Of a stretch of 64,000 bases of DNA, positions 8,432 to 17,304 are shown piece by piece. The notes below the pieces were generated by a model, which ran no database searches, had not been told where the DNA came from, and saw only the letters and a program-made list of their open reading frames with translations. The stretch's first letter is position 1. Each line of letters begins with the position of its first letter. The DNA is from Marmoricola sp. URHB0036 (lineage in GTDB: Bacteria; Actinomycetota; Actinomycetes; Propionibacteriales; Nocardioidaceae). The stretch lies in the NCBI RefSeq assembly GCF_000426045.1, contig NZ_KE384490.1, forward strand, positions 477,046-541,045, written 5' to 3'. A program made the position numbers and the translations under genes.

Positions 8432-8950
8432 TCACGAGCAGGGACTGACCACCTTGGTGTGCTTCTTGATGGCCCCGGCGAGGTCGACCATGGCGGCGTC
8501 CGGGGGGCGGTAGTCGGAGGGTACGACGACCTCGATGTTCGGCTTGCGGTCGATGGTGGTCATCACGACGTCCTTGCCCTGGTCGGAGATCTGGTCCTCC
8601 GGGACGAACCAGCCGACCCCGTTGACCCGCTGGCACGGAGACGTCGGGCGGTAGCCCTTCGGCGTACCGACTCCGCACGTCAGCACGATGGCCGGGTCAC
8701 CCCACGCGGCGCCGAGGTCACCACCTTTGGTCCCGCGACGCGGGAGCTCGGAGACCCGGTGGGGCAGGTCGTCGACCAGCGCCTGGCAGGCCCGGCGATC
8801 GGCCGCCGAGACCTCGTGGTCGTGCAGGCGCACGGCGCCGCAGCCGGCCAGGGTGGAGACGAGCAGGGTCGTCAGCACGACGACGCCCGCCACCCCGAGG
8901 GGTGACGGGCGTCGGGAGGAGCGGGTGCTCAGATGTGGACGACGGGGCAC
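8432..8950 (-). CDS. DUF3515 lipoprotein
   Basis: Predicted 172-aa lipoprotein of an uncharacterised actinobacterial family, typically encoded between ddl and thiL. The N-terminus is basic (RRPHLSTRSSRR), followed by a hydrophobic core and the lipobox LAGC with the modified cysteine at 37. The mature part holds CQALVDDLP and a final VVSPC that may form disulfides outside the membrane. The GTG start at 8950 overlaps the end of the Lrp-type gene by 22 bp, so the two are likely co-transcribed. Function unknown; the location suggests the cell envelope. Confidence 0.8.
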   Translation of the reverse strand: MPRRPHLSTRSSRRPSPLGVAGVVVLTTLLVSTLAGCGAVRLHDHEVSAADRRACQALVDDLPHRVSELPRRGTKGGDLGAAWGDPAIVLTCGVGTPKGYRPTSPCQRVNGVGWFVPEDQISDQGKDVVMTTIDRKPNIEVVVPSDYRPPDAAMVDLAGAIKKHTKVVSPCS

Positions 8951-9165
8951 GTCAACGTACGCGTGATGCCCTCGAGCGTCTGCACCTTGGCCACCACCAG
9001 CTTGCCGAGCTCGTCGACGTTGCGAGCCTCCGCGCGGACGATGACGTCGTAGGGGCCGGTGACGTCCTCGGCGAGGATGACGCCCTTGATGTCAGTGATC
9101 CGCTGCGCGACCTCCGCGGCCTTGCCGACATCGGTCTGGATCAGGATGTAGGCCTGGACGACCAT
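8929..9165 (-). CDS. Stand-alone Lrp/AsnC ligand-binding (RAM) domain protein
   Basis: Predicted 78-aa protein made of the effector-binding domain of Lrp/AsnC regulators without a helix-turn-helix. The alpha-beta fold pattern includes YILIQTDVGKA, ITDIKGV and VTGPYDVIVRAE. Such proteins form oligomers and may bind amino acids or modulate full-length Lrp proteins. The ATG at 9165 follows GAGGGAG on the minus strand. It overlaps the DUF3515 gene and diverges from thiL. Regulatory partner unknown. Confidence 0.85.
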   Translation of the reverse strand: MVVQAYILIQTDVGKAAEVAQRITDIKGVILAEDVTGPYDVIVRAEARNVDELGKLVVAKVQTLEGITRTLTCPVVHI

Positions 9166-9282
9166 GTGGACTCCCTCGGTGATCGGAAAAGTCTGGAACG
9201 CTCGCAACCTACCCGACGACCAGCCGGGGCGAAACACGATGGGCCTCGATGCCGGGCCGAGTCGATCTGGTCAGATGGTGCC

Positions 9283-10245
9283 ATGACTCCCCAGGAGCCG
9301 TTCGCGGCCGACGCCACACTCGCCGACGCGGGGGAGTTCGGCCTGATCTCGGTACTGACGGGGCGCTTCACCCAGGACTCCCACGTGTACGTCGGACCCG
9401 GTGACGACGCTGCCGTGCTCCGCACCCCGAAGGGTCATGTCGTGGTCTCCACCGACCTGCTCGTCGAGGGCCGCCACTTCCGCCGCGAGTGGGCACAGGC
9501 ACGCGACATCGGTCGCAAGGCGGCCGCTGCCAACCTCTCCGACGTCAACGCCATGGGTGGTACGGCGCACTCGCTGACCGTCGGACTGGCCGCACCTGCC
9601 GACCTGCCCGTGCGCTGGGCCCTCGACCTCGCCGACGGGATCGCCGAGGAGGCGGCCCTGGTCGGTGCCACGATCGTCGGGGGAGACCTGACCACGGCCG
9701 ACGAGGTGGTCATCGCCATCACGGTGATGGGCACCTGCGAGGTCTCGCCGGTGCTCCGGTCGGGCGCCCAGCCGGGCGACGTACTCGCCCTCGCCGGTCG
9801 CCAGGGCTGGGCCGCCGCCGGCCTCGCCGTGCTCGGCCGGGGCTTCCGCTCGCCTCGCGTCCTGGTCGAGGCCTACCAGCGCCCGCAGCCGCCGTACACC
9901 GCGGGCCTGGCCGCTGCCCGCGCCGGCGCCACCGCGATGATCGACGTCTCCGACGGGCTGGTGGCCGACGCCGGCCACGTCGCCGCCGGATCGGGGGTGG
10001 CCGTCGACATCGAGCGCGCCGCCTTCGAGCTGGCCGAGCCGATGCGGGCCGTCGGCTCCGCCCTCGGGGTCGACCCGATGCAGTTCGTCCTCGGCGGCGG
10101 CGACGACCACGCCATCCTCGCCACCTTCCCGGCCGGCACCGACCTCCCGGAGGGGTTCACCCGGATCGGCACGGTGGCCGCGGGGGAGGGCGTCACGGTC
10201 GACGGGGCGGCGTACGACGGGCCGGCTGGGTGGGCGCACTTCTGA
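9283..10245 (+). CDS. thiL: Thiamine-monophosphate kinase
   Basis: Predicted 320-aa kinase that makes thiamine diphosphate in the last step of cofactor synthesis. PurM-like fold landmarks are present: GDDAAVL (40-46), STDLLVEGRHF (56-66), NLSDVNAMGG (84-93), and VSDGL plus GGGDDH further on. The length fits the family. The ATG at 9283 lacks a ribosome site. The gene is monocistronic here, facing rpmB across a shared hairpin. Confidence 0.93.
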   Translation: MTPQEPFAADATLADAGEFGLISVLTGRFTQDSHVYVGPGDDAAVLRTPKGHVVVSTDLLVEGRHFRREWAQARDIGRKAAAANLSDVNAMGGTAHSLTVGLAAPADLPVRWALDLADGIAEEAALVGATIVGGDLTTADEVVIAITVMGTCEVSPVLRSGAQPGDVLALAGRQGWAAAGLAVLGRGFRSPRVLVEAYQRPQPPYTAGLAAARAGATAMIDVSDGLVADAGHVAAGSGVAVDIERAAFELAEPMRAVGSALGVDPMQFVLGGGDDHAILATFPAGTDLPEGFTRIGTVAAGEGVTVDGAAYDGPAGWAHF

Positions 10246-10295
10246 GCGGGCTGCCGGTCACAACACGTGTCGTGAACCAGGGCACAGAAACACGA

Positions 10296-10325
10296 ACCGC
10301 CCCCGTCCAGGAGGACGAGGGCGGT
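10296..10325. terminator. Bidirectional hairpin between thiL and rpmB
   Basis: ACCGCCC (10296-10302) pairs with GGGCGGT (10319-10325), and inside it CGTCC (10304-10308) pairs with GGACG (10313-10317) around AGGA. On the minus strand the stem is followed by a T-rich run (TTCGTGTTT), so it fits best as the rpmB terminator and may also serve thiL. Confidence 0.65.
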
Positions 10326-10343
10326 CGCGGCAGCTTCAGTGCG

Positions 10344-10529
10344 TCAGCGGCTGACCTTGCCGGCCTTGAGGCAGCCGGTGCAGACGTTGAGACGCTTGGG
10401 GGAGCCGTTGACGGTGGCCCGCACGCGCTGGATGTTGGGGTTGAAGCGACGCTTCGTGATCTTGCGCGACCACGGTCGGTTGTTGCCGAAGCCAGGCTTC
10501 TTGGCGCAGATGTCGCAGACGGCAGCCAC
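10344..10529 (-). CDS. rpmB: 50S ribosomal protein L28, zinc-binding form
   Basis: Predicted 61-aa protein. It has the two CxxC pairs of the zinc-ribbon form (C5/C8 and C50/C53) and the conserved RPWSRKITKRRFNPN stretch. Actinobacteria often have a second, cysteine-free L28 under Zur control; this copy is the zinc-using one. The GTG start at 10529 follows GAGGAG with about seven bases spacing; an upstream in-frame ATG gives an unlikely extension. It diverges from the FakA-like gene. Confidence 0.95.
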   Translation of the reverse strand: MAAVCDICAKKPGFGNNRPWSRKITKRRFNPNIQRVRATVNGSPKRLNVCTGCLKAGKVSR

Positions 10530-10693
10530 CGTGCACTCCTCGGGTTGGATCTCGAACAAGACAGGTTCAGTCAGGGGGCCCGAGAGTGAGCTTCGGGCAA
10601 CCGCACGAGAATAACTCAGAGCCCCACCGAGACGCGAATCGAGGAGCGACCGTCTACCGTGATCCCTTCCACAGGGCAGGGGGTACGACGGCG

Positions 10694-12331
10694 ATGGCGC
10701 AGGCAGATGTTGCCACCTTCGATCTCGACGTCGTACGCCGGTTCGCGGACCTCGCTGTCGACGGGCTCTCCGCGAGCCGCGAGGAGATCGACGCCCTCAA
10801 CGTCTACCCGGTCCCGGACGGCGACACCGGGACCAACATGTTCCTCACCGTCGAGTCGGCTCGCGACGCCATGGCGGCTGCTCTCGAGGAGCACCCGGAC
10901 GACCTGCGTCTGGCCATGCGCGCCTACGCCCGCGGTGCGCTGCTCGGCGCTCGCGGCAACTCCGGCGTCATCTTCAGCCAGCTGATCGGGGCCCTGCTCC
11001 GGCGGATCGGGCGGGCCGGCCCCGACGACCGCTCGGCATCGGTGTTCGCCGAGGGGATGGCACTCGCCACCGAGGCTGCCTACGCCGCGGTCGGCAAACC
11101 GGTCGAGGGCACCATCCTCTCCGTCGCCCGGGCCGCGTCGGAGGCGGCTGCGACGGCGGCGGAGGTCCGCGAGGACCGGCTCGGTGACGTCGTGCGGGCC
11201 GCCGCCAGCGCCGCCCGGGAGGCCCTGGCCCGGACTCCCGAACAGCTGCCCGTCCTGGCCCAGGCAGGTGTGGTCGACGCGGGCGGTCGGGGCCTGTGCG
11301 TGGTGCTGGACGCCGCCGAGTCCGCGATCACCGGCAAGCGCGCCACCACCGCCACTCCCCACGTGGGTTCGCCGGCCATCCCGGTCGCGAGGATCCAGAC
11401 CGGCGACCTGACCGAGGGCGGGCCGGCGTACGAGGTGATGTACCTGCTCGAGGCCGACGACGACGCCATCGCGCCGCTGCGTGAGGAGCTGGCCTCGCTG
11501 GGCGACTCCCTGGTCGTGGTGGGCGGCGAGGGACTCTGGAACGTCCACGTGCACGTCGCCGACGTCGGCGCCGCGGTCGAGGCCGGGATCCGGGCCGGCT
11601 CACCCCGCCGGATCGAGGTCACCCACTTCGCCGAGCAGATCGATCGCGCCCGCGACAAGCGGGCCGAGCGCCGCGGCCGCCGACTGGTCATCGTCGCCGC
11701 CGGACCCGGCCTGAACGCCCTGTTCCGCGAGTCCGGCGCCCTCGTCATCGACGGTGGCCCCGGCCGACGGCCGAGCACGCGTGAGGTGCTCGAGGCCATC
11801 GAGCAGACGGCGGCCGAGGAGGTCATCGTGCTGCCCAACGACCCCGACTCGCTGGGAGTGGCCGAGGCGGCGGCCCACGAGGCCGAGGCCAAGGGCATCC
11901 ACGTCGTGGTGATCCCGACCCGGGCCCAGGTCCAGGGCATCGCCGCGCTGGCCGTGCACGAGCCCGGTCGGCCCCTGGACAGCGACGTCGTGCACATGAC
12001 CGCCGCCGCCCGCGGCGCCCGGCACGGCGCGGTCACCGTCGCGGCCAAGGACGCCATGACGACCGCCGGCCCCTGCTCGGTGGGCGACGCGCTCGGGGTC
12101 ATCAACGGTGACTTCGCGATCGTGGCCAAGGACCTCTACGAGGTCGCGTGCGGCGTGCTCGAACGGCTGATCGGCGGCGGCGGGGAGCTGGTCACGCTGG
12201 TCGCGGGTGCCGAGGCCGGCGACCTGGCGCAGGCGTGCGAGGCGTGGGTGCAACGAGCCCACCCCGGCGTCGACGTGGTGGTCTACGAGGGCGGCCAGGA
12301 CCGCTACCCGCTGCTGGTGGCGGTGGAGTAG
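10694..12331 (+). CDS. fakA: DhaL-domain fatty acid kinase (FakA-like)
   Basis: Predicted 545-aa protein with an N-terminal DhaL (dihydroxyacetone-kinase L) ATP-binding domain. The Mg-binding PDGDTGTN is at 41-48 and GARGNSGVIFSQ at 85-96. A middle domain and a C-terminal domain (IVAAGPGL, VLPNDPDS, VVIPTRAQVQG) match FakA/YloV architecture. FakA phosphorylates fatty acids held by a FakB protein, for use in phospholipid synthesis; no fakB is nearby. The ATG at 10694 is preferred over an upstream start lacking conservation. It abuts recG, as in many Gram-positive bacteria. Confidence 0.85.
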   Translation: MAQADVATFDLDVVRRFADLAVDGLSASREEIDALNVYPVPDGDTGTNMFLTVESARDAMAAALEEHPDDLRLAMRAYARGALLGARGNSGVIFSQLIGALLRRIGRAGPDDRSASVFAEGMALATEAAYAAVGKPVEGTILSVARAASEAAATAAEVREDRLGDVVRAAASAAREALARTPEQLPVLAQAGVVDAGGRGLCVVLDAAESAITGKRATTATPHVGSPAIPVARIQTGDLTEGGPAYEVMYLLEADDDAIAPLREELASLGDSLVVVGGEGLWNVHVHVADVGAAVEAGIRAGSPRRIEVTHFAEQIDRARDKRAERRGRRLVIVAAGPGLNALFRESGALVIDGGPGRRPSTREVLEAIEQTAAEEVIVLPNDPDSLGVAEAAAHEAEAKGIHVVVIPTRAQVQGIAALAVHEPGRPLDSDVVHMTAAARGARHGAVTVAAKDAMTTAGPCSVGDALGVINGDFAIVAKDLYEVACGVLERLIGGGGELVTLVAGAEAGDLAQACEAWVQRAHPGVDVVVYEGGQDRYPLLVAVE

Positions 12332-12333
12332 CC

Positions 12334-14505
12334 GTGGCGGGGGTGCAGGTGCGCTGGGAGTCGCCGGTGGCGGCCATCGGCGGCAAGGAAGCGGGCAAGA
12401 TCAAGAAGGCCACCGGCATCGAGACGGTGGGCGACCTGCTCGGCGTGTTCCCGCGCCGCTACGTCCGCAAGGGCAGCCTCAGCGAGCTCGACGACCTCAA
12501 CGAGGGCGACCTGCTGACGATGGTCGGAGAGGTCGTGAGCAGCGTCCAGAAGCCCTACCAGGACCGTCGTACGCACCGCACGGCCTACCGCCTCGAGGTC
12601 CGCGTCCGTGCCGAGGACGGCAGCCTGACCATGACCTACTTCGACCGGCAGAAGCACACCGCCGACTGGCGGGCCAAGCAGATGCCGCAGGGAGCCGTCG
12701 GTCTGTTCGTCGGCCGGCTGAAGTGGTTCAACGGCGCCTGGCAGCTGACCAACCCCGAGTCGCGCATGTACGGCGACCAGGCCGATGACGCGTTCGCCAG
12801 GATGCCCGACCTGATCCCGATCTACCCGGCCGTGGCCGGCATCAACCCGTGGAACCTCGAGAACGCCATCGCGATGGCGCTCGACCTCGTCGAGGACGTC
12901 CCCGACGTGCTGCCCCCCTCGGTGCGCGAGGCCGAGGACCTCGTCACGATCGGCCACGCGCTGCGCGGGATCCACCGCCCCGACAACTGGGGTCAGAAGG
13001 TCAAGGCGGCCGACCGGCTGAAGTACGACGAGGCCTTCGTCACCCAGACCCTGCTCGCCCGCCGCCGAGCCGCCATCGAGGCCACCGTCGCCAACCCGCG
13101 ACCGGGTCGGAGCGGTGGGCTGCTCGACCGCTTCGACGAGCGTCTCCCGTTCGCACTCACCGACGGGCAGCGCGAGATCGGCGACGAGATCGCGACCGAG
13201 CTCGGACAGGGCCACCCGATGCACCGGCTCCTGCAGGGCGAGGTCGGCTCCGGCAAGACGGTGGTCGCGCTGCGGGCGATGCTCCAGGTGATCGACTCAG
13301 GCGGCCAGGCGGCTCTGCTGGCGCCGACCGAGGTGCTGGCCCAGCAGCACCACCGCTCGATCGTCGCCATGCTCGGCGACCTGGCCGAGGGAGGCTTCCT
13401 CGGAGGAGCGGAGGGGGCGACCCGGGTGGCGCTGCTGACGGGCTCGCTGAACGCCGCCTCGCGCCGCACTGCTCTCGCGGAGGCCGCCGGCGGCGAGGCC
13501 GGCATCGTCATCGGCACCCACGCCCTCCTCGAGGAGCGTGTCCAGTTCGCCGAGCTCGGCCTGGTGGTGGTCGACGAGCAGCACCGGTTCGGGGTCGAGC
13601 AGCGGGCCGCCCTGAGCGGCAAGGCCGGGGCGCCGCCGCACGTGCTGGTGATGACCGCGACGCCGATCCCGCGCACGGTCGCGATGACGGTGTTCGGAGA
13701 CCTCGACACCTCCACGCTGACCGAGCTGCCGGCCGGGCGGGGTGACGTGCAGACGACCGTCGTACCGGCCGCTCGCCAGGACTGGCTGGACCGGGCCTGG
13801 CAGCGGATCCGTGAGGAGGTCGGGCAGGGCCGCCAGGCGTACGTCGTCTGCTCGCGCATCGACCTCGACGAAGGGGACGACACCGGTCGCGCACCCCTCC
13901 GCTCGGTCGAGGAGACGGCTGTCGAGCTGACCGAGGGGCAGCTTTCCGGGCTGCGCGTGGAGATGCTGCACGGACGGATGGCGCCCGAGGACAAGGACCG
14001 GGTGATGCAGTCCTTCGCCGCCGGTGAGGTCGACGTGCTCGTCTCCACCACCGTCATCGAGGTCGGGGTCGACGTCCCCAACGCGACCGTGATGGTGATC
14101 CTCGACGCTGACCGCTTCGGCGTCTCCCAGCTGCACCAGCTGCGCGGCCGCATCGGCCGGGGTGGTCACAGCGGCCTCTGCCTGCTCGTCACGGCCGTCG
14201 ACCCCGGGAGCACCTCGATGGAGCGGCTGACGGCGGTGGCCTCGACCCGCGACGGCTTCGAGCTCTCCCGGATCGACCTCGAGCAGCGTCGCGAGGGCAA
14301 CGTGCTCGGCATCGAGCAGAGCGGCGGGCGGTCGAGTCTCAAGCTGCTCTCGGTGCTGCGCGACGAGGACGTCATCGAGCGTGCCCGCGCCGCCGCCACC
14401 CAGCACCTCGCCACCGACCCCGACCTCTCGGCGAGCCCGGCCCTGGCCGAGGCGACCCGCCGCCTCGAGGACTCCGAGCAGGCCGAGTACCTGGAGATGA
14501 CATGA
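12334..14505 (+). CDS. recG: ATP-dependent DNA helicase RecG
   Basis: Predicted 723-aa helicase that reverses stalled replication forks and branch-migrates Holliday junctions. The N-terminal wedge/OB region spans about 1-200. The helicase core has GEVGSGKT (302-309), the DEQH box in DEQHRFGVEQR, TATPIPRT, and the motif VI region HQLRGRIGRGG. The GTG at 12334 begins three bases after the fakA stop with GGAG just upstream; an in-frame GTG at 12343 is an alternative. The 3' end overlaps rsmD by four bases. Confidence 0.95.
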   Translation: MAGVQVRWESPVAAIGGKEAGKIKKATGIETVGDLLGVFPRRYVRKGSLSELDDLNEGDLLTMVGEVVSSVQKPYQDRRTHRTAYRLEVRVRAEDGSLTMTYFDRQKHTADWRAKQMPQGAVGLFVGRLKWFNGAWQLTNPESRMYGDQADDAFARMPDLIPIYPAVAGINPWNLENAIAMALDLVEDVPDVLPPSVREAEDLVTIGHALRGIHRPDNWGQKVKAADRLKYDEAFVTQTLLARRRAAIEATVANPRPGRSGGLLDRFDERLPFALTDGQREIGDEIATELGQGHPMHRLLQGEVGSGKTVVALRAMLQVIDSGGQAALLAPTEVLAQQHHRSIVAMLGDLAEGGFLGGAEGATRVALLTGSLNAASRRTALAEAAGGEAGIVIGTHALLEERVQFAELGLVVVDEQHRFGVEQRAALSGKAGAPPHVLVMTATPIPRTVAMTVFGDLDTSTLTELPAGRGDVQTTVVPAARQDWLDRAWQRIREEVGQGRQAYVVCSRIDLDEGDDTGRAPLRSVEETAVELTEGQLSGLRVEMLHGRMAPEDKDRVMQSFAAGEVDVLVSTTVIEVGVDVPNATVMVILDADRFGVSQLHQLRGRIGRGGHSGLCLLVTAVDPGSTSMERLTAVASTRDGFELSRIDLEQRREGNVLGIEQSGGRSSLKLLSVLRDEDVIERARAAATQHLATDPDLSASPALAEATRRLEDSEQAEYLEMT

Positions 14506-15080
14506 CGCGGATCATCGGGGGGACCGCGGGCGGCCGACGCCTCAAGACGCCCACGGGCGATGCCACCCGGCCGACCGCCGACCGGGTCCGCGAGGCACTC
14601 TTCTCCGCGCTGGAGGCCCAGCTCGGCTCGCTGACGGGGCTCCGCTTCCTCGACCTGTACGCCGGTTCGGGTGCCATCGGCCTCGAGGCGATGTCGCGCG
14701 GCGCCGGTGTGGTCACCTCGGTGGAGTCCGACCGTCGTACGGCCCGGATGGTGCAGGACAACGCCGGCACCCTGGGCTTCCGGAAGGTCGAGGTGCTCGC
14801 CCTCCCGGTCGCGCGGGTGCTCGGCCAGCACGCACGGGCGCCGTACGACGTGGTGTTCGCCGACCCGCCGTACCCCCTGGAGAACGCCGAGCTCGAGCAG
14901 GTGCTGGCGCTGCTCCTCGACTACGGCTGGGTCGCGCCCGGATCGGTGCTGGTCGTGGAGCGCTCGGCGCGTAGCGTGGAACCCGCCTGGCCCGCGGGCC
15001 TGGTGCGCGAGCGGAGCAAGGAGTACGGCGAGACGGTGCTCTGGTACGTTCGCGCCGACTCGCCGGCCGAGGACTCATGA
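14502..15080 (+). CDS. rsmD: 16S rRNA (guanine(966)-N(2))-methyltransferase RsmD
   Basis: Predicted 192-aa SAM-dependent methyltransferase. RIIGGTAGGRRL starts the protein, LDLYAGSGAIGLEA (50-63) binds SAM, and DPPY (121-124) is the amino-methylating motif. It overlaps recG (ATGA) and coaD (ATGA), forming a coupled recG-rsmD-coaD operon, an order common in actinobacteria. Confidence 0.94.
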   Translation: MTRIIGGTAGGRRLKTPTGDATRPTADRVREALFSALEAQLGSLTGLRFLDLYAGSGAIGLEAMSRGAGVVTSVESDRRTARMVQDNAGTLGFRKVEVLALPVARVLGQHARAPYDVVFADPPYPLENAELEQVLALLLDYGWVAPGSVLVVERSARSVEPAWPAGLVRERSKEYGETVLWYVRADSPAEDS

Positions 15081-15622
15081 CCCAGGGGGTGCGCCCGATG
15101 ACGAGCAGCGACACAGTGCGCAGGGCCGTCTGTCCGGGCTCCTTCGACCCCGTCACCAACGGCCACATCGACATCATCTCCAGGGCCTCGCTGCTCTTCG
15201 ACGAGGTCGTCGTGGCGGTCGGCATCAACAAGGCCAAGTCGCGCGCCCGGCTGTTCTCCGCCGAGGAACGCATCGCGATGCTGGAGAAGGTCTGCGCCGA
15301 GTTCCCCAACGTGACCGTCGCCGGCTTCGAGGGCCTGCTGACCACCTTCTGCCAGGAGCGCGACATCCGCGCGATCGTCAAGGGACTCCGGGCGGTCAGC
15401 GACTTCGACTACGAGCTCCAGATGGCCCAGATGAACTCCTCGCTGGTCGACGTCGAGACCGTGTTCATCCCGACCAGCCCCGAGTGGTCGTTCCTGGCCT
15501 CCTCGCTGGTCAAGGAGGTCGCGATGCTCGGGGGCGACGTCTCGGGGCTGCTCCCGCCCGACGTCCTCACCCAGCTCACCGAGCGCCTCGCCGAGCGCGC
15601 CCGCTCCGACCAGGCCGACTGA
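15077..15622 (+). CDS. coaD: Phosphopantetheine adenylyltransferase
   Basis: Predicted 181-aa enzyme of coenzyme A synthesis that adenylates 4'-phosphopantetheine. The nucleotidyltransferase motif CPGSFDPVTNGHID is near the N-terminus, KGLRAVSDFDYE in the middle, and PEWSFLASSLVKE matches the phosphate-binding region. Two starts compete: ATG 15077, overlapping the rsmD stop, and ATG 15098, which has AGGGGG eight bases upstream. The second gives a length closer to the family; I list the longer form. Confidence 0.93.
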   Translation: MTQGVRPMTSSDTVRRAVCPGSFDPVTNGHIDIISRASLLFDEVVVAVGINKAKSRARLFSAEERIAMLEKVCAEFPNVTVAGFEGLLTTFCQERDIRAIVKGLRAVSDFDYELQMAQMNSSLVDVETVFIPTSPEWSFLASSLVKEVAMLGGDVSGLLPPDVLTQLTERLAERARSDQAD

Positions 15623-15637
15623 CGGGTTCCTGCCGAG

Positions 15638-15667
15638 TTGGTTGCGCAGCACATCGGCCGGTAGACT
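15638..15667 (+). promoter_or_regulatory. Candidate promoter of the yceD-rpmF-rnc-mutM operon
   Basis: TTGGTT (15638-15643), an 18-base spacer and TAGACT (15662-15667) lie in the 83-bp gap after coaD. A start site near 15674 would leave a leader of about 30 bases before yceD. Confidence 0.4.
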
Positions 15668-15705
15668 CCCGCAGGTTCTGCTTGCACCACCACGGAAGTG
15701 ACCTC

Positions 15706-16281
15706 TTGCGTAATCTCGACCCGAGAGCGCCGCTCGTGCTCGACACCCGCGAGCTCGGCCGCCGCCCGGGGTCCCAACGCCAGGTGTCGTTCTCCGCGGA
15801 GGCGCCGGCAGAGCTCGGCATCGAGATCCTGAGGGTCCCCGAGGGCTCGCCGGTCGACATCGACCTGCGGCTCGAGGCGGTCATGGAGGGAGTGCTCGTC
15901 ACCGGGACGGCGCAAGCCGATCTGGAGGGTGAGTGCTCGCGGTGCCTGGAGACGATCGAGGACACCCTCCACGTCGACCTCCAGGAGCTGTTCGTCTACG
16001 ACGACCCCGGTCATGAGCGGCGTGGGGACGACCAGGACGACGATGTCAGCCGGCTGGAGGACGATCTGATCGACCTCGAGCCACTGCTGCGGGACGCGGT
16101 CGTGCTTGCACTGCCGTTCCAGCCGCTGTGCCGGGAGGACTGTCCGGGACTGTGCGCCGAGTGTGGTGCGCGGCTCGCGGACGACCCGGAGCATCGGCAC
16201 GACGCACCGGTCGACCCCAGGTGGGCCGCCCTCGGTGACGTGGTCGCAGTACACGAAGCACCCGCACCATCCGAAGACTGA
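15706..16281 (+). CDS. yceD: YceD family protein (DUF177), large-ribosome-subunit biogenesis linked
   Basis: Predicted 191-aa protein of the DUF177/YceD family, nearly always encoded just before rpmF and linked to 23S rRNA accumulation. The core is LEGECSRCLE (zinc-binding type) followed by an acidic stretch (GDDQDDD) and CREDCPGLCAECG. The start is taken as TTG at 15706 because the first conserved residues (RNLDPRAPLVLDTREL) begin there and GGAAG lies upstream; no ATG or GTG fits. Molecular activity remains unclear for the family. Confidence 0.88.
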   Translation: MRNLDPRAPLVLDTRELGRRPGSQRQVSFSAEAPAELGIEILRVPEGSPVDIDLRLEAVMEGVLVTGTAQADLEGECSRCLETIEDTLHVDLQELFVYDDPGHERRGDDQDDDVSRLEDDLIDLEPLLRDAVVLALPFQPLCREDCPGLCAECGARLADDPEHRHDAPVDPRWAALGDVVAVHEAPAPSED

Positions 16282-16321
16282 CCTGAAGCAACCGAGCACC
16301 ACCGAATCCCAAGGAGCAACC

Positions 16322-16507
16322 GTGGCTGTCCCGAAGCGGAAGATGTCGCGCAGCAACACGCGACACCGTCGTTCTGCGTGGAAGGCCGTCGCGCCCTCGC
16401 TCGTGAACTGCGCCAACCCGGCCTGCGGCGCCAAGCACCTGCCGCACCGCGCGTGCCCCGAGTGCGGCCAGTACGGCGCCCGGGCCGACCGTCGTCAGGT
16501 CCTCTGA
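16322..16507 (+). CDS. rpmF: 50S ribosomal protein L32
   Basis: Predicted 61-aa protein starting with [17 protein letters not shown], as in most L32 proteins. Two cysteine pairs (CANPAC and CPEC) suggest a zinc ribbon. The GTG at 16322 follows AAGGAG with five bases between. It is the second gene of the yceD-rpmF-rnc-mutM run. Confidence 0.97.
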   Translation: MAVPKRKMSRSNTRHRRSAWKAVAPSLVNCANPACGAKHLPHRACPECGQYGARADRRQVL

Positions 16508-16521
16508 CCGCGAGCGCCGGG

Positions 16522-17304
16522 TTGCCACCCGCGTCGGGGTCGAACCCGACCGACGAGCTGCGTGAGGCGCTCGGGAATCCTGTCCTGGACCCCGAGCTGC
16601 TGCTGCTTGCCCTGACCCACCGCTCCTACGCCTACGAGAACGGCAACCTGCCGACCAACGAGCGCCTGGAGTTCCTGGGCGACTCCGTGCTCGGCGTGGT
16701 GATCACCGAGACGCTCTACCTGACCCACCCCGGGCTCTCCGAAGGCCGCCTGGCCAAGCTGCGGGCCGCCGTCGTGAACGCCCGTGCCCTGGCCGACGTC
16801 GCCCGCACGATCGGTCTCGGCGTGCACATCCGCCTCGGCAAGGGCGAGGAGGCGACCGGAGGCCGGGAGAAGTCCTCGATCCTCTCCGACACGGTGGAGG
16901 CGCTGATCGGCGCCGTCTACCTCAGCGGCGGCTTCGAGGACGCGGCCCGGGTCGTCCACCTGCTCTTCGACCCCATGCTCGAGGCGGCGGCCGCGATGGG
17001 CGCCGGCCTGGACTGGAAGACGAGCCTGCAGGAGCTCAGCGCGCTGCACGACCTCGGCGTCCCCGAGTACGTCATCGAGGACGAGGGTCCCGACCACATG
17101 AAGACCTTCACCGCGCGGGTCCGGGTCGCCGACCGGCTGCACGGCCGCGGCGTCGGCCGCTCGAAGAAGGAGGCCGAGCAGCAGGCGGCGGAGACCGCCT
17201 ACCGCACCCTCAGCGACGAGCTGCCGCACCACGAGGGGTCCGGCCAGCTCTCCAGCAACGGAGTCGAGGCCCGGGTGGTACGTCCGCCGGCCGGCGATGC
17301 CTGA
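16522..17304 (+). CDS. rnc: Ribonuclease III
   Basis: Predicted 260-aa double-strand RNA endonuclease for rRNA and mRNA processing. The signature [13 protein letters not shown] is at 46-58, and the second acidic cluster [12 protein letters not shown] follows. A double-stranded-RNA-binding domain spans about 180-245 (WKTSLQEL to [16 protein letters not shown]). The TTG at 16522 is the only usable start after the rpmF stop, with a weak ribosome site, so the first residues are uncertain. It overlaps mutM by eight bases. Confidence 0.93.
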   Translation: MPPASGSNPTDELREALGNPVLDPELLLLALTHRSYAYENGNLPTNERLEFLGDSVLGVVITETLYLTHPGLSEGRLAKLRAAVVNARALADVARTIGLGVHIRLGKGEEATGGREKSSILSDTVEALIGAVYLSGGFEDAARVVHLLFDPMLEAAAAMGAGLDWKTSLQELSALHDLGVPEYVIEDEGPDHMKTFTARVRVADRLHGRGVGRSKKEAEQQAAETAYRTLSDELPHHEGSGQLSSNGVEARVVRPPAGDA